A stretch of 64,000 bases of DNA from Branchiostoma belcheri (GCF_001625305.1 NW_017803918.1:66367-130366), one strand, 5' to 3'. Shown: positions 43,266-56,346, counted from the first letter of the stretch. The notes: generated from the sequence alone by a model not told the origin. A program made the numbers and translations.

Positions 43266-46200
43266 ATGTGGATGGATAAATTGAAGTTGATATCCTTTAA
43301 CTGTAGAGGTTTAAGAAACTATAATAAAGGAAATCAAACATTACTGTGGCTGAAACAAAAAAAAGCAGATATATGCCTCTTACAAGAAACCTACCTGACA
43401 CGTGATATACAACAAAGCATTGACAAACACTGGGGTGGTAAGACTATCCATTCTTATGGAACAAATCATAGTAAAGGTGTTAGTATCCTTTTTAACCCAA
43501 AAGTACCATTTGATATTCTAGAACACAAAATTGACCATGAAGGAAGAAAAATTATTGTAAATTTTATGTATGAGAAGGAGAAATACACCTTACTATGTAT
43601 TTATGCCCCCAATGATCCTAGAGAAAGAAGTAATTTCCTGTATGGTATTCAGGATTGGCTGAATGATTGGAATCTCTATCCAATGCTTGTTGGTGGAGAT
43701 TTTAATGACATATTTGATACAAGCCTTGATAAAATAGGTGGATCTACCATTGAAAAAAATCAGCCATTGAAAGATTTCTGTCGCTCTTTTGATCTAATTG
43801 ACATTTTCCGATTTCTACATCCATGCCTTAAGAAATATTCTTGGAGAAGGAAAACACCAGCAGTCGCCTGCAGACTTGATTACTGGCTTGTATCAAGCAC
43901 ATGTAGAAGTAATGTCTCTGAAGCTGGACATTATCCTGGAATAAGAAGTGATCATAATGCTGTATTCATAGATCTGTATACTAAGAAAATACCAAAAGGC
44001 AACGGAATTTGGAAATTAAATGTAAGTCTCCTAAATGACCCAACTTATAAACAAGAAGTTGAAAAAATCATAATTGATACCAAAATGGAATTTAAAAGTA
44101 ATAAGCCAGATCTAATCTGGGAAATGTGCAAGATAAAAATAAAGGAGTTCTCCATTTCTTGGTCAAAACAACAAGCAAAAGAAAGAAATAGTCTGGAAAA
44201 AAGCTTATTGTCCAAATTGGAAGAAATTGAGAAAGACATTAATGAAAATCTAGATACCCAACTTTTAGCAGAGTACGACTCTACTAAAGAAACAGTTAGA
44301 AAAAATTTATGAAGATAGAGCAAAAGGAGAACAGATCAGAGCAAAAACCATCCACATTACTGAAGGGGAAAAACCCAGCAAATATTTTTTAAATTTTGGA
44401 AAAGAAAAAGCAAGCACAAAATTGTGTAACAGCCTTATCTGTAGAAAATTCAAAGATTCAAGATCAGCCTACTATATTAAAAGAATGTCGGAATTTTTAT
44501 AAAACTCTATATACATCTAAAAACATTGCAGATAACGAAATTGATGAATATCTTGAGAAAAGTAACATTCCTAAAACACTTACAGAAGAGGAGAAAGATA
44601 ACTGTGAAAAACCAATCTCAGAACTTGAGTGTGAGACAGCTGTTAGAAATATGAAAGATGGAAAATCACCGGGATCTGATGGTCTCCCTGGCGAATTTTA
44701 CAAAGTATTCTGGCCTCAGATAAGCTCTCTGATCCATGATGTTATTACAATGGGTCTCAATGAAGGAAAACTGCCATGTTCGTTTAGAAAAGCCTTGCTA
44801 AGACTGCTTTTCAAGAAAGGAGACCCTGAGTCTTTAGATAACTGGAGACCTTTGAGCTTATTAAATACTGATTACAAAATACTCGCTTTTATATTGGCCA
44901 ACAGAATCAAACCCCATCTTGATAAATTAATAAACAACGACCAGACGGCATACATTAAAGGCCGTTTCATCGGTCAGAATGTTAGATTAATAAATGATAT
45001 CATAGATTACTGCGATGACAAGAATAAACCTGGGATGATTCTTTTTTTAGACTTCGAAAAAGCATTCGATACCATTGAACACAACTTTATGGTTAAAGTT
45101 CTTGACAAGTTTAACTTTGGACCCACTTTTATCAGCTGGGTAAAAACAATTTACACAGACTGCATTGCATCAATAATAAACAATGGATGGAGAACAGCCA
45201 CTATTCAAATTAAACGTGGTATCAAGCAAGGCTGCCCCCTTAGCGCTCTCCTTTTTTTATTTGTTGTTGAGATACTGTTTCATATTATACAATGTAATAA
45301 AAATGTAGAAGGAATTATGATAGATGAAAACGAAATTATGTCAAGTTGCGGATGATATTACATTATTCCTATCTAGTGAAGAATCACTGATTGAAGTGTT
45401 AAGATGTATTGATCACTTTCACATTGTCACAGGTCTCAAACTAAATAGATTAAAAACAAAAGGACTGTGGCTAGGCCCATGGAAAGAGAGAAAGAAACAG
45501 TTGGAAGGGATTGAGTGGCCCTCAGAGCCTATTAAATCTTTAGGAGTTTACTTTGGACATTGTAAAGATACTCTTGTGCAACTGAATAGGGATGAAAGAG
45601 TAAAACAATTGAAGATTGTACTCAATACTTGGAGAACAAGAAACCTAACCTTCTATGGTAAGATAGCTATTATTAAATCCTTGGCGGTAACAAAATTAAC
45701 TTATGTCTTGAACATGTTACATGTGAACAACTCAACACTGAATGAGATTAATAAGGCCCTTTTTAACTTTCTATGGAATGGAAAACAGGACAGAATTAAG
45801 CGTAAGACAGTTATTGGAAACCTTGATCAAGGGGGTTTAAAAATGCTTGATATTTATTGTGTTAAGGAGGCTCTACTTGCTTCTTGGGTAAAACGCATAT
45901 GCTATGGAAATGGCTCTTGGAGATACATTCCCTTAAAGTATCTATCTGCTTTTGGTAATGATGTAAATTTAGTATTCAAAATGAACAGTATTGATGAAAA
46001 ACTCCTAGAAAAGTTACCTATCTTTTATGAACAGGTTCTTTCTGCATGGTTCAAAGTAAATAACCAATGTACTGATCCCAACTTAGAGTATGGTATACAG
46101 AACCAGATGATCTGGGGTAATAAGTACATATTATCAAAAGGTAAACCACTTTTGTACCCGAACTGGATAAATTCAGGTTTTGTATATGTAAAAGACATTG

Positions 46201-46934
46201 TACAGAATGGAGTATTTATGAACGATAAAGCAGTCTTTCAAAAACTTAAAGTTAGAAGAAACTGGACATGTGAATTGCTCTCTGTCAAATATGCTATACA
46301 AAAATGCTTGAAAGAAACAGAGGTAACAGTTAACACTGAAAGTACTGGATCTACCAATGTCCCCAACTTGTGTCTTATGAAAACTGCCAAGCTGTATCAA
46401 TTCTTAATGCAACAGAAATTTGAAACACCTGGTGTACAGGATAAGTGGGAGGCTGAATTTAATTGTAAACCTGACTGGAAAAACATATGGAAAAATCAAA
46501 CTTATTTTCCAATAGGAAAACACTTGATGCAATTGAATTATAAGCTGTTACATCGTATACTGCCATGTGGCCAGTTACTTTATGTTTGGAAAATAAAACC
46601 CAGTAATATCTGTAATCTATGTAACTGTATAGAAGATTATCAACATTTGTTTATTGCTTGTAGTAGGTTAAAATCTTTCTGGACAATAGTGAAGGATTAT
46701 ATATACAAGACTTTTTGCTGTAATGTTGTAATCGACTTCAAGGTTATAATATTAGGATATAAAACAGATCTGCCCAATCCCTCTGTGGAAATTAAGTACA
46801 CAAACCTAGCTATCACTATCGCAAAATACGTAATATTTCGAAGTTGGCTGGAAAAGGACAAATATGATGGGATTGCAATAGCTAATATGTTTAAAACAGA
46901 ATTCTCTTTGTATAATAGGTTGTCTGTTTTTTTA
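43266..46934 (+). pseudogene. L1/Tx1-type LINE ORF2 (endonuclease + reverse transcriptase), frameshifted
   Basis: 43266-44312 is the endonuclease: SFNCRGLRN, QETYL (catalytic Glu), VGGDFND, RLDYWLVS and the final IRSDHNAV. The frame then changes at about 44290 and again at about 44395. 44396-45355 is reverse transcriptase fingers and palm: MKDGKSPGSDGLPGEFYK, NWRPLSLLNTDYK, FLDFEKAFDTIEH and GIKQGCPLSALLF. A third shift at about 45335 leads into VADDITLFLSSEES, the catalytic motif with Val in place of the usual Tyr or Phe. The long C-terminal region includes a zinc finger of the L1 type (CNLCNCIEDYQHLFIAC). The copy is cut by 719 N at 46935. The frameshifts are isolated single-base events, so sequencing error cannot be excluded. 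Confidence 0.88.
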
Positions 46935-47653
46935 NNNNNNNNNNNNNNNNNNNNNNNNNNNNNNNNNNNNNNNNNNNNNNNNNNNNNNNNNNNNNNNNNN
47001 NNNNNNNNNNNNNNNNNNNNNNNNNNNNNNNNNNNNNNNNNNNNNNNNNNNNNNNNNNNNNNNNNNNNNNNNNNNNNNNNNNNNNNNNNNNNNNNNNNNN
47101 NNNNNNNNNNNNNNNNNNNNNNNNNNNNNNNNNNNNNNNNNNNNNNNNNNNNNNNNNNNNNNNNNNNNNNNNNNNNNNNNNNNNNNNNNNNNNNNNNNNN
47201 NNNNNNNNNNNNNNNNNNNNNNNNNNNNNNNNNNNNNNNNNNNNNNNNNNNNNNNNNNNNNNNNNNNNNNNNNNNNNNNNNNNNNNNNNNNNNNNNNNNN
47301 NNNNNNNNNNNNNNNNNNNNNNNNNNNNNNNNNNNNNNNNNNNNNNNNNNNNNNNNNNNNNNNNNNNNNNNNNNNNNNNNNNNNNNNNNNNNNNNNNNNN
47401 NNNNNNNNNNNNNNNNNNNNNNNNNNNNNNNNNNNNNNNNNNNNNNNNNNNNNNNNNNNNNNNNNNNNNNNNNNNNNNNNNNNNNNNNNNNNNNNNNNNN
47501 NNNNNNNNNNNNNNNNNNNNNNNNNNNNNNNNNNNNNNNNNNNNNNNNNNNNNNNNNNNNNNNNNNNNNNNNNNNNNNNNNNNNNNNNNNNNNNNNNNNN
47601 NNNNNNNNNNNNNNNNNNNNNNNNNNNNNNNNNNNNNNNNNNNNNNNNNNNNN
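46935..47653. other. Assembly gap (719 N)
   Basis: Removes the end of the LINE ORF2 and its 3' UTR. Open frames running through the gap are artefacts. Confidence 0.98.
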
Positions 47654-47705
47654 AAATAAAGGGAATAAGGTCGGCTAACTCCCTTGGTATATATTCCCTT
47701 TATTT
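47654..47705. repeat. Inverted repeat at the gap edge
   Basis: AAATAAAGGGAATA (47654-47667) and TATTCCCTTTATTT (47692-47705) are perfect 14 bp inverted partners with a 24 bp loop. It may be a repeat end or an assembly fold-back next to the gap. Confidence 0.7.
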
Positions 47706-47709
47706 CGGC

Positions 47710-48700
47710 CAATTTCTATTATTTTTCCAGCGATCCACGGTGCCTGGTAGAGGCTAGTCGGGGCGACAGTAAGCATGGTATGATGTACATGTACATCTAG
47801 ATTTATGCAAAAATGCATCATAACTACAGCATGGACAAGCACAAAATAAAACGACATGTATCATGTACACTGTATATAATGTACACTGCTGATAAAACTG
47901 AACAACGCCACGGGAATGACACAGCGGTCCACCGGCGGGTACCCATCGGGCTAGCCTGGGTGCCACCCCGCGCGCGAGTGTCTATCTCCTAAAAGTCACG
48001 GGAAGCCATACTCCCAACAGACCTACTTGGCACACTGGGTCTAAATTCTAAATATCTCCTCGCGCATGAGGCGTTTCTATAGAGGGCTTCGCGTGGACGA
48101 AGGGGTTTGGGTGGATAATGGTAGCGGACAAATACGGTTTCTCCCGAAATCTATCGCCAAATAAACGCCGGACTCTGGGGCACCCAGGGATAACCGCCAG
48201 GCGTGCTAGCAGCATCACAACAACCCCCCCCCACCCAGTAACACTAACCAGCGTGCCTTTGCCGGTACTGTGGGGCCCAGTGGGGCCGGTAAAATTCGGT
48301 GGCCAGCTGGATACGCGCGCCAGGGGGCTGTTGTTGTTAGCGGGCCGGCTAGCTGAACCGGCCACACCAGCGGTACTTTCCTGGATTTGTTCCATTTGAT
48401 TTCGAAGTTGTTAAAAGAATAAATAATGGATAGAGATCAACTTCTTTTGTCTTTTTATTGTCTTCATCTTATGTAACCGCCTTCGTATTTCAGACAGCTT
48501 ATGCATGAAATTCGCTTGTATTTATATTTTGAACATGTCTAGTTTTGACATATATCTGCTGGAGTACTCTGTATTGATAACTGTTAACGTGATGATAGCC
48601 GCCATCGTGAAACGCCTAATCTGCAGTACAGTAGCATATGCCTTCTGACTGGTTTAAACAAATGAAAACAAAGAAGAAATCATGTCGATAGAGCCCAAAA
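47710..48700. other. Intergenic; GC-rich block without a gene
   Basis: 47920-48390 is GC-rich with open frames on both strands but no domain. It resembles dispersed repeat or UTR sequence rather than a gene. Confidence 0.35.
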
Positions 48701-48716
48701 TGGAAGATTTAAAAAA

Positions 48717-48980
48717 TCCTGTCAATAGTGCCAAAAATGGCACTGCTGACAGGACGATCCTGTCAACAGTGTCAAAAATGGCACTGCTGACAGGACGATC
48801 CTGTCAGCAATGCAGTATTTCCTGTTATTGACAGGATCGTCCTGTCAGCAGTGCAATATTTTCTGCTATTGACAGGATCGCCCTGTCAGCAGTGCAGTAT
48901 TTTCTGCTATTGACAGGACGATCCTGTCAGCAGTGCAGTATTTCCTGCTGTTGACAGGACGATCCTGTCAATAGCCTCAG
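48717..48980. repeat. Palindrome-bearing minisatellite
   Basis: Six copies of the palindromic core GACAGGACGATCCTGTC, or its variants with ATCGT or ATCGC in the centre, at intervals of about 41-43 bp. They are separated by AGCAGTGCAGTATTTTCTGC-like spacers. The first two spacers are in the opposite orientation (AAAAATGGCACTGCTGAC), so the array changes direction near 48800. Confidence 0.9.
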
Positions 48981-49067
48981 GCTAACGCGAAATGGGCAAA
49001 GAGCACATGTGCCGCAAAACGATGGTGTACGTGCGCACAAGAGTCCGCGCGCCACAGTTCAAAGAAG

Positions 49068-49193
49068 CAAGATGGCGGGCTCACCACCCTTGGTCGCTAA
49101 GTATGTGAGCGTTAAGGTCGTAAAAGCGTGTGGAAACGTTGTTGTTGACTGGTGCGTGCTCGATGTAGGCCAGGGAGAGCTAACTTTCTCGTA
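49068..49193 (+). other. Possible short 5' coding exon
   Basis: ATG at 49073 in a favourable setting (AAGATGGC) opens a frame containing MAGSPPLVAKYVSVKVVKAC and ending at 49194. The upstream region is GC-rich and promoter-like. No domain, and no clear link to the exons at 49891. Confidence 0.3.
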
Positions 49194-49890
49194 ACTGTAC
49201 GACAGACTTGTAGCGGCGAGTGAGTTTCGACCATACAATTTCAAGCAAGTTTTGTCAAGATCAGCTACAGTGCAATTCTTCTGCAAAATTAGGACGAGAA
49301 GGTCGGGAGGCATTTGATGTGGTGTTTCATCCGTATGGTGATCGACAAGACAGCTTCTACGACTGAAGCTGTTCCTAGGGCTAAGACTGCTTTTGAGGTA
49401 TGAAAAGTCTGTTTTGAATCGAATACCTTGTACGGAAAAAAACACGGGTGAAATATTCCTAGAAGGGGAGTATAAAATAAATGCATAACGTTACATGTAT
49501 CAAGGCTCCTCGCATGTATTTTGCATGGATAATGATCGTTTATTCGTTTCTGGTTATTTATTCTTGATGTTGGCAAAATATGTGTTTTTTTTTATTCTTA
49601 AATTTTTGGTTCAGATTTGGCAAGTAAATTGCTAATTTTCAGTCGGACTTTTAAGGTATTTTGGCATCTATAGCTACGCATTCAAGCTCAAAGCTCTTTT
49701 TGAAGTACTATTTTTGGGGGGGGGGATTTTTAGTCTTTCTTAAGAATTCTTTTTCCCCATCATTTTAGCCTTGATATCCAATTTAGTAACGTTGTCTGCT
49801 CTTCAATTTCTTTGATTGCATTAAGACACATTTATTGTGAACTAGGAACATAAGGTTTACTTTTCCTTTCACATGTACACATGTATACAG

Positions 49891-50577
49891 GTATGATGAA
49901 AGCATCAAGAGAAGAAGGTCAGCAGGAGTGGATGTTTCCAGCCTACGCCGGGACTGGGAGCACACAACAATGTAGCAATAACAACACAGGTGAGTAGTGA
50001 GGTACATTTGATATGGATTGTTGCAGAATATACCCTTTAAATTTAAGGCACTTTGGGGACAGTAAAGACGTACATTTAACTACAACATAGAACCTAAACC
50101 TTTATGTTGAAAAAAAAAGAAGTTTTTTCTGAAGAGTTGGATTTTAGCACAATTGACTATTGTTCCATAATTTTCCACCTGTTTCATGTAGGGCAGTGAC
50201 ATGCACTTCACCAGTAGCACAGTACTACTATTCAGCCAGACTGAAGTCAGGGGTGATGAAGACGATGCTGCCTTTGGTGTGCTGGAACTGTGGTGAGGAG
50301 GAAACGCTGCCCATACTGGCAGAGAAGACTGCTGCATACCAGACAATAAACCCTGTTTGTCAGGTAGGCATACATTTGTTACCTACTTAAATACATTACG
50401 CAACTTATGTAGAATAGCTCTAAACATATTTTGTTTGGTTCCACCTTTATTGATATTCTTTCTCAAACGCTCCTATAGACTATTTGCATAGGTAGAAATG
50501 TAGTAATGCATGCAAAGGGTTAATCAGCAACTAATTTTGCCTTTTATGCTTTGTTTCTGCAGGTCTGCAAAATGTGA
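49891..50577 (+). CDS. Three 3' exons of an unrecognised zinc-ribbon-like protein
   Basis: Exons 49891-49987, 50193-50363 and 50563-50577 have clean acceptor and donor sites. The last two join in phase 0 and end in VCKM and TGA. Exon 2 reads SPVAQYYYSARLKSGVMKTM, then CWNCGEEETLPILAEKTAAY and INPVC. Two Cys pairs (CWNC and, across the junction, CQVC) suggest a C-terminal zinc ribbon. Exon 1, in the frame that fits the phase, contains YDESIKRRRSAGVDVSSLRR and DWEH but meets TAG and TAA near its 3' end. The donor used may therefore differ, or the gene has decayed. AATAAA at 50637 is a plausible poly(A) signal 60 bp after the stop. Family unknown; a mobile-element origin is possible. Confidence 0.45.
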
Positions 50578-50636
50578 TGAAAGAAACAAAACGGGACAAC
50601 TGCTGTTCCACCTGATTCATTACTGTTTTGATGATG

Positions 50637-50642
50637 AATAAA
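50637..50642 (+). terminator. Poly(A) signal AATAAA
   Basis: Lies 60 bp after the TGA of the gene ending at 50577, at a normal position for a 3' end. Confidence 0.5.
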
Positions 50643-50659
50643 AGACTTCTTGCTTGTTT

Positions 50660-50835
50660 ACACTCTGTCACCTCATTCAATTTGTGTCCTAACATGTGTC
50701 GTCTCTTAGTATATTTCTAATCTAGGCATCTTGTTTTTTTGGGCCCTTCTTGTTTTTTTTTTCGCCCTCTCGCATTAGATTTGGAGTCTCCAAAGGACAT
50801 CATCCATAAAATTTACTTGGTGTGACCTTACATTA
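50660..50835 (+). repeat. Dispersed repeat, copy B (pair with 12828-13000)
   Basis: Matches the reverse complement of 12828-13000 in the order CTCATTCAATTTGT, TCTAGGCATCTT, T-rich runs, CTCGCATTAGATTT and ACTTGGTGTG. Confidence 0.6.
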
Positions 50836-50839
50836 AAAG

Positions 50840-52433
50840 TTGGTGAATAGAATAAATGTAGTAGGAAGAAGGATAAGTGGGACGTCAATGCGTATGGGAG
50901 GGGGCTCAATGGGTATCAACAACAACAAAAAACAGACAGTATGAAAAAAAACAAGACAGTGTGGAGGACAATATTAAAATATTCTTCATTGAAATGTGGC
51001 GACGATGATGATGTTGCTAATTTGATTGGTTATCAGTGCTTAGCACATTTAGAACCATTTCTATCCTGAATATTGCAATATTCATTGTATGGCCTACTCA
51101 AACGACTCTAACGTCATGGGCAGACAAAGTCAATTAATTTCTATGTAGATGAAGCAGTGCACGTGCCATCTTCTGATACCAGACCATGCATATCAAACCA
51201 ACACGTCGGCAGAACGTGCTACGTCTGCGTAAAATCCGTAATGTATTATGGGTAGCGCTTTGGTAAAACGTCGCATTTAGGGCGTTTTCGTGTATTTTAA
51301 AAGGACATCCCGGCAGCTTTGTAGTTTTCAAATGTTTTGCCGGACAAGATATCGCCTGCAACACACGGAATTCTGAAATCCATTCCACATAGCCTAGCCA
51401 TATTCGCTGCCGCAGGTGACCGCAGTGAACACGCCGCCCTGGAACGCTGTGATGTTTTAAATGCAAAACTTTGATCAAGACTCACTCAGTCGCGGACCAT
51501 AAAAGTTGACCAGGTGAAAAATCGTATTCACACGGGACACTGTTGAACTAGCATCCTCGACGCTAGTTGTGAAAAATGTTGTCTTGGGACGAAATCGTGT
51601 TGAACAAAATACAATGGCTCGTGCAGGGCCGAGGCGCGGAAAAAATCGCTACATTGGCAGGCTGATCTACTGCAATCATCGGGCGGAGTCTATGGGTCGG
51701 AGCACGAGTATCATCTTGCCGCGGTTCGGTGGGCGGGTCCCAGTCTGTGCGCTGTGATTGGCTCGCGGGCACGTCGACGCCCCTGAGTCCGGTACGAACC
51801 TGCCGTTTCCTTGGCAACGACATTGAACGAGGGGCGGGAACAAGGCGATATTTAGAGCGTATTTCTACTTCGATTCATTTGTTTACTCTAAAGTAAGGGT
51901 TATCATTGGTGTGAAACGGGAAGCAGATCGCGAAGAAGACAAACGTTTGCCGATTGCAAATCACTGTGCTGTTCTCCGCTGACTATATTGGAGAATATTT
52001 GCCGGGGAGTTTTGGCTTCCTTAGGTTTGATTTGCTTGAGAGGTAGGGAAACAGCCTTTCGCGGCCAGACTCCACCGGCTAATTTTACTCTCCTTTTTGC
52101 CGAATTCTACGGTCCATACTCCCGTAGAAAGGTCTGGTGGAGGCTCAGGCTAGTGATCTTTGTGACTCAGGTAAGACACAATCATATACTAGTAACAGTA
52201 TTTTCGCCCTTCATCGTTATGACATGTATGGCTAAAGACTATGATAGAATCTCTAAGTAAAGGTTTTCATCGTGGATAACACGTGGTATATAATGTGGTT
52301 ACATGTATTAATGGCGTTATAGATTTAACGGAGCCGTTATAGGACATTTTCTGTGACAGCAGAAAATCCATGACAGAATCTCTTTAGTTTTGATTATCGA
52401 TAAAATGTTAATTTAACGTTAGATATTTGCGTT
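50840..52433. other. Non-coding sequence with a fragment of the 39.4 kb inverted-repeat family
   Basis: 51195-51385 shares CGGCAGAACGTGCTACG, CCGTAATGTATT and GTAGTTTTCAAATGTT with 39430-39965. GC-rich open text at 51990-52170 (LASLGLICLRGRETAFRG, YGPYSRRKVWWRLR) ends near a donor (CAGGTAAG) but has no recognised family. Confidence 0.4.
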
Positions 52434-53225
52434 ATTACCTCCATGAAATGTGTCATGGAGGTTATATTATTTTCAGTTGCGTTTATCCGTCCTTCCTTCT
52501 GTCTGTCTGTCTGTTGGTCAACAAGATAACTCAAGAACGCCTGGATGGATTGGTTTCTTACTTGGTGTGTTGGTAGGGTGTGACAAAAACTGGAAATGAT
52601 GAGATTTTGGTCCCCCTAGTGGCTTCCCTTGGTACTGCAGCGCAACTTCCGGTTTTGATATCTCGCGATCTGGACATGCTAGGGTCATGAAATTTTGATG
52701 GAAGGTAGCTCTCGTGCTTGGGAAGAAGTCATATGAGTTTGGGCCCCCTAGCGGCTTGTTCTGGAACTGCAGGGCACTTTCTGGCGAAATGTTTAAAAGC
52801 CAATAAGTCCAGACAGGAACAACATATTTTCATTATTTTTGGTGTGTAGGTAGCTGAGAGAGAGAGATGTACATAATTAAATGCAAATTATGCAAATGAG
52901 GACTTTATTTGCATAATTAATGAGGAAATTCTATAATTACAGTGTTTTACATTATACTATGTAACCTAGGGCAGGCGGAACTTCAACAGATACTAATTAT
53001 GCAAATGATGACCTAATTTGCATAATTAATGTGAAAATTCTATGATTTCGTAATGGTGAATGATGAGAATGTCATACTTGGGACATCTGTAAGTTAATCA
53101 AAAGTTAACATACATCACGATGCATATATCATGTTAATGCAGAGGTCATTTGAACAATTAAAGAAGAAATTTACATTTACATATCAAGATCATATTTCAT
53201 GGAGGTATGAGATCTTGGAATTCTA
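52434..53225 (+). repeat. Hairpin-ended repeat, copy 2
   Basis: Begins with the hairpin ACCTCCATGA-AATGTG-TCATGGAGGT (52438-52463) and ends with ATTTCATGGAGGTATGAG near 53220, the mirror of copy 1. The core at 52480-52800 matches copy 1 in reverse. The AT-rich part has four ATGCAAAT/ATTTGCAT octamers in inverted pairs (52880-53030). Confidence 0.8.
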
Positions 53226-56200
53226 GTTATGTTTACTTTCTTAGATTTATGTTATTCTTGTTGATAAATGTGAGGAGGTAGGCCAATGTTGGGTCTCAAG
53301 TCAACGATCAAAATTACGTTTGAATCGTCGGTCAACTTTTTTTGACATTGAAGCTAGGGACTTTTCATTATACATGGTGGGAAGGAGTTGATGTGGAGAC
53401 CGTCAGTAATCCCCCCCCCCCCATTATGTTACTTTTTATGTTGTAAAACTTAAAAAATTTTCGGAGCATAGTTCTAATATTCCCTGAAACTTTGAGGGAT
53501 AAAAAGATGTTTTTGAGAGAGTAGAGAGTGCTATATTGTGTGACGTAGCAATGTCTTTAAGTTTGAATACAGCACCATTAAATGATACCGCTATCACATG
53601 CCAGTTTCTATTGCGTAAAAGCCAGCATCTTGATTTTATAGTGGGTCGACGTACAATTTGCCAAAGTGCTTTTATGGTGGTCTCGGATTATAGTGTTTCA
53701 AAACGTCACAACTGAATGGCTCAGAAATTGCATATCAACAGTTTTTCCTCTTACTTCTAGCACACTGTCATATGATACTGATTTGAGCTGACCGAATTAT
53801 TTACGTACCATGATTGTCTTTTCATAAATTCAAGTTCTCAATAATAATGATTTCAAATTATCAAAGTCTGTACTGGTAGTCTGGCATCATATTCAAAATT
53901 CTTCAAAACAGAATCAACAAAAAACAGAAAGAACAAAGAAAATAGAGCTCTTATTCGATAAGAAGAAAAAGAAAGTTGACAGACTCTCACTGTCATTGTG
54001 CAAAATTAATATTTTGCCAAAGAGAACAAGTAAAGTTGTTTTGTACAAAGGAGCTAATGTTCTGTGTGAGGAAAATCATGACAGAGACTTGAATACAAAT
54101 AAGGCAGTGTCAAAGTTGTCTTTCCAGTTTCTGGCCTTGCATTTTGACCCCACGTGTGTCCCAGGGTGACTAGCTACACGCTAACAGGTACAATGTATCC
54201 TCTAATTGTCTTTGATTTTTCCCTTCAGTTGAGTTACAACTTATGTTTTCTTACCATGAAAATATATAGAGTATCTGCACGGTTAGATGTCTTTATTAGT
54301 GTAACGTGTACGTTACTTTGTGACAAAATGCTTGCTCAATTCTACTTTTGGGGAGGGTGTGTAACTGATTATACAGGGTGTGCCCACTGTTGTTTTCAAT
54401 TTCAGGAAGAATTGCAGCATTTTTTGGAATATTTTATGGCAACACAGAAAAAATAATCTTAGTCTGCAACTTGCTCCACGTCAAGTTTCTTACGCCATGA
54501 ACAGCCTTACGTACTGCGCCTTTTCTTTTCTGCAGTAGTCATATTCTTAAGGGCGGAATGATAAGTGGAACTAGATCATTATCAGTACAAGAGGGTATTT
54601 GATATCTCTTGTTCCCCAAAAAAGTATCATTTAAAAGTCCCATGAAGTGGGTTTTGTGCCAATTTGTACTCCAATAACGAAGACAGCAAACCATTCCCTT
54701 TTATTGGTATCGGATGTTAAACCGTCAACTTTGTACAGAGTAATCTTTAAAAATGGAATCACATGCCAAGGACCTTTGTTCTTTGCATCAGAAAGGTTCA
54801 CAAATGACATCATCACAGTAAACATATCTCAACTTTGTGCACATTTCCTCCTGGTATTGTTATGAAAATCAATGTCACATGTTTCATCAACTTTTGAAAG
54901 GTCCAATTGCATTAGCTCTTTCAGTATTTACGTTGTTCTACATTGGACTTTTATACCGTTTGTCGTGATAGCTACTATGACAGAGAAAGGTTCCTGAGAG
55001 ATACTCATGTATATTGAATAGTATGAAACGTTACCATACCAGATACATAAGTTTAACTGTAGACTGTACTATAGTTAGTGTTTGTCCCTGACAGTAGGGC
55101 ACCATGTGTCCCTGACCTTACCCAGGGCAGACCCAAACCACTAGAGGCTGCACTCCAGTATAGTATGTAGTTTTGTTTATCCACTATTTAGGTCAGACAC
55201 ACTCTCAGGCAAAACACCTCTCAAGTATATGAAAGACTTGAGTAATCAAGATATGCAAGAAACTATATCGTGAAATTTAGTATTGGCATCTTCAAAAACT
55301 ATGCTGTTACAAGTTTCGACAACTGTCGGAATGGCAATTTTGCCAAATGTGTTTATGAAATGTAGGAATAGGAAAGATGTCGGTTGAATGTTTTGTATTC
55401 ATGAATGTTTTGTATTCAGTAAAATTAGCCACATCTGTGTTGGATACCGTCCCAAAACGGCATCTGCTGATGGTCGCTTAAGAACCCAGAATAATGGTAG
55501 ATCAAGTGTTATAGAGCCAGGCTAAAGATGACACCATACAATATTTATAATGCACTATTGGCAGTATGGTGTCTGTCATACTCTTTGATAATGCTGTGTG
55601 TTGAAGATTTATTTATATATCTTTAGTATCAATTGCTAGGGTCCCATATTTTCGTGGCACCGAACGTTGAGTGGACGCAACAACAGTGCGTTTAGACATT
55701 TGAATTCTAAGCTATCACAGGCCTGGGGTGTACTGAATGTCTTAAAGTTTAATGATAATTGTGTTATTTTGGTCAGTATGGTGCATTTGATGTGATTTTA
55801 GATGCCAAAAGCTGTTAGATTATGAAAGACTTGCACAACTTGAATTGGATGTTTGTAGTTCAAGGGCGGCCAAGGGTTCAATCCTAAGGGTGGTGGTAAG
55901 AAAAGGCTGTAGACATAGCAAGGGGGACACAAGTGACTGGGTAGACTGAAAGTCAAGAGCGAATGTGGCAGCTGTTCCATGAAATTGAGTTCCATGTTGC
56001 TGTTTTGTCGTTCCCTCAGGTCATAAGGGTGCTGCCTGTGCTTCCCAGCCAAATGCTACACAACTAAGATTGACGACCGCGCCATGACAAGAGAGTGACC
56101 AGACAACGACAAAGGTTCCAGCCCCGCTGCTTCCACCGCTTCAGCCCCTATCCAAGACAGCCCTCTTTACATGCCTGTAATACGATATTGAGCCACGCCA

Positions 56201-56340
56201 AACGCTCATTGGCATTCAGAGAATACTGCACCAGAATTTCTTTGGCCAAACGTCACCTTTGCCAAGTTGCAAATTCAAGTGCAAACTGTAAACAGCATCA
56301 GGTCCTTCCCTCCTGAACTTGGACCCTTGAATGACTGACG
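53226..56340. other. Long non-coding stretch
   Basis: No gene supported. Open frames at 54154-54456, 54647-54865 and 56095-56316 show no domains or splice support. A C run (53412-53424) and AT-rich patches occur. Confidence 0.4.
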
Positions 56341-56346
56341 GGAAAA

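Noticed and set aside
45324-47712. Very long open frames through 46935-47653 on both strands
   Set aside because: They exist only because the gap is all N.
48717-48980. Regularly spaced dyad repeats resembling a CRISPR array
   Set aside because: The spacers are near-identical to each other, one block is reversed, and the genome is eukaryotic; it is a minisatellite.
54154-54865. Two plus-strand open frames of 72-100 codons
   Set aside because: Hydrophobic, AT-driven composition without recognised motifs or conserved neighbours.
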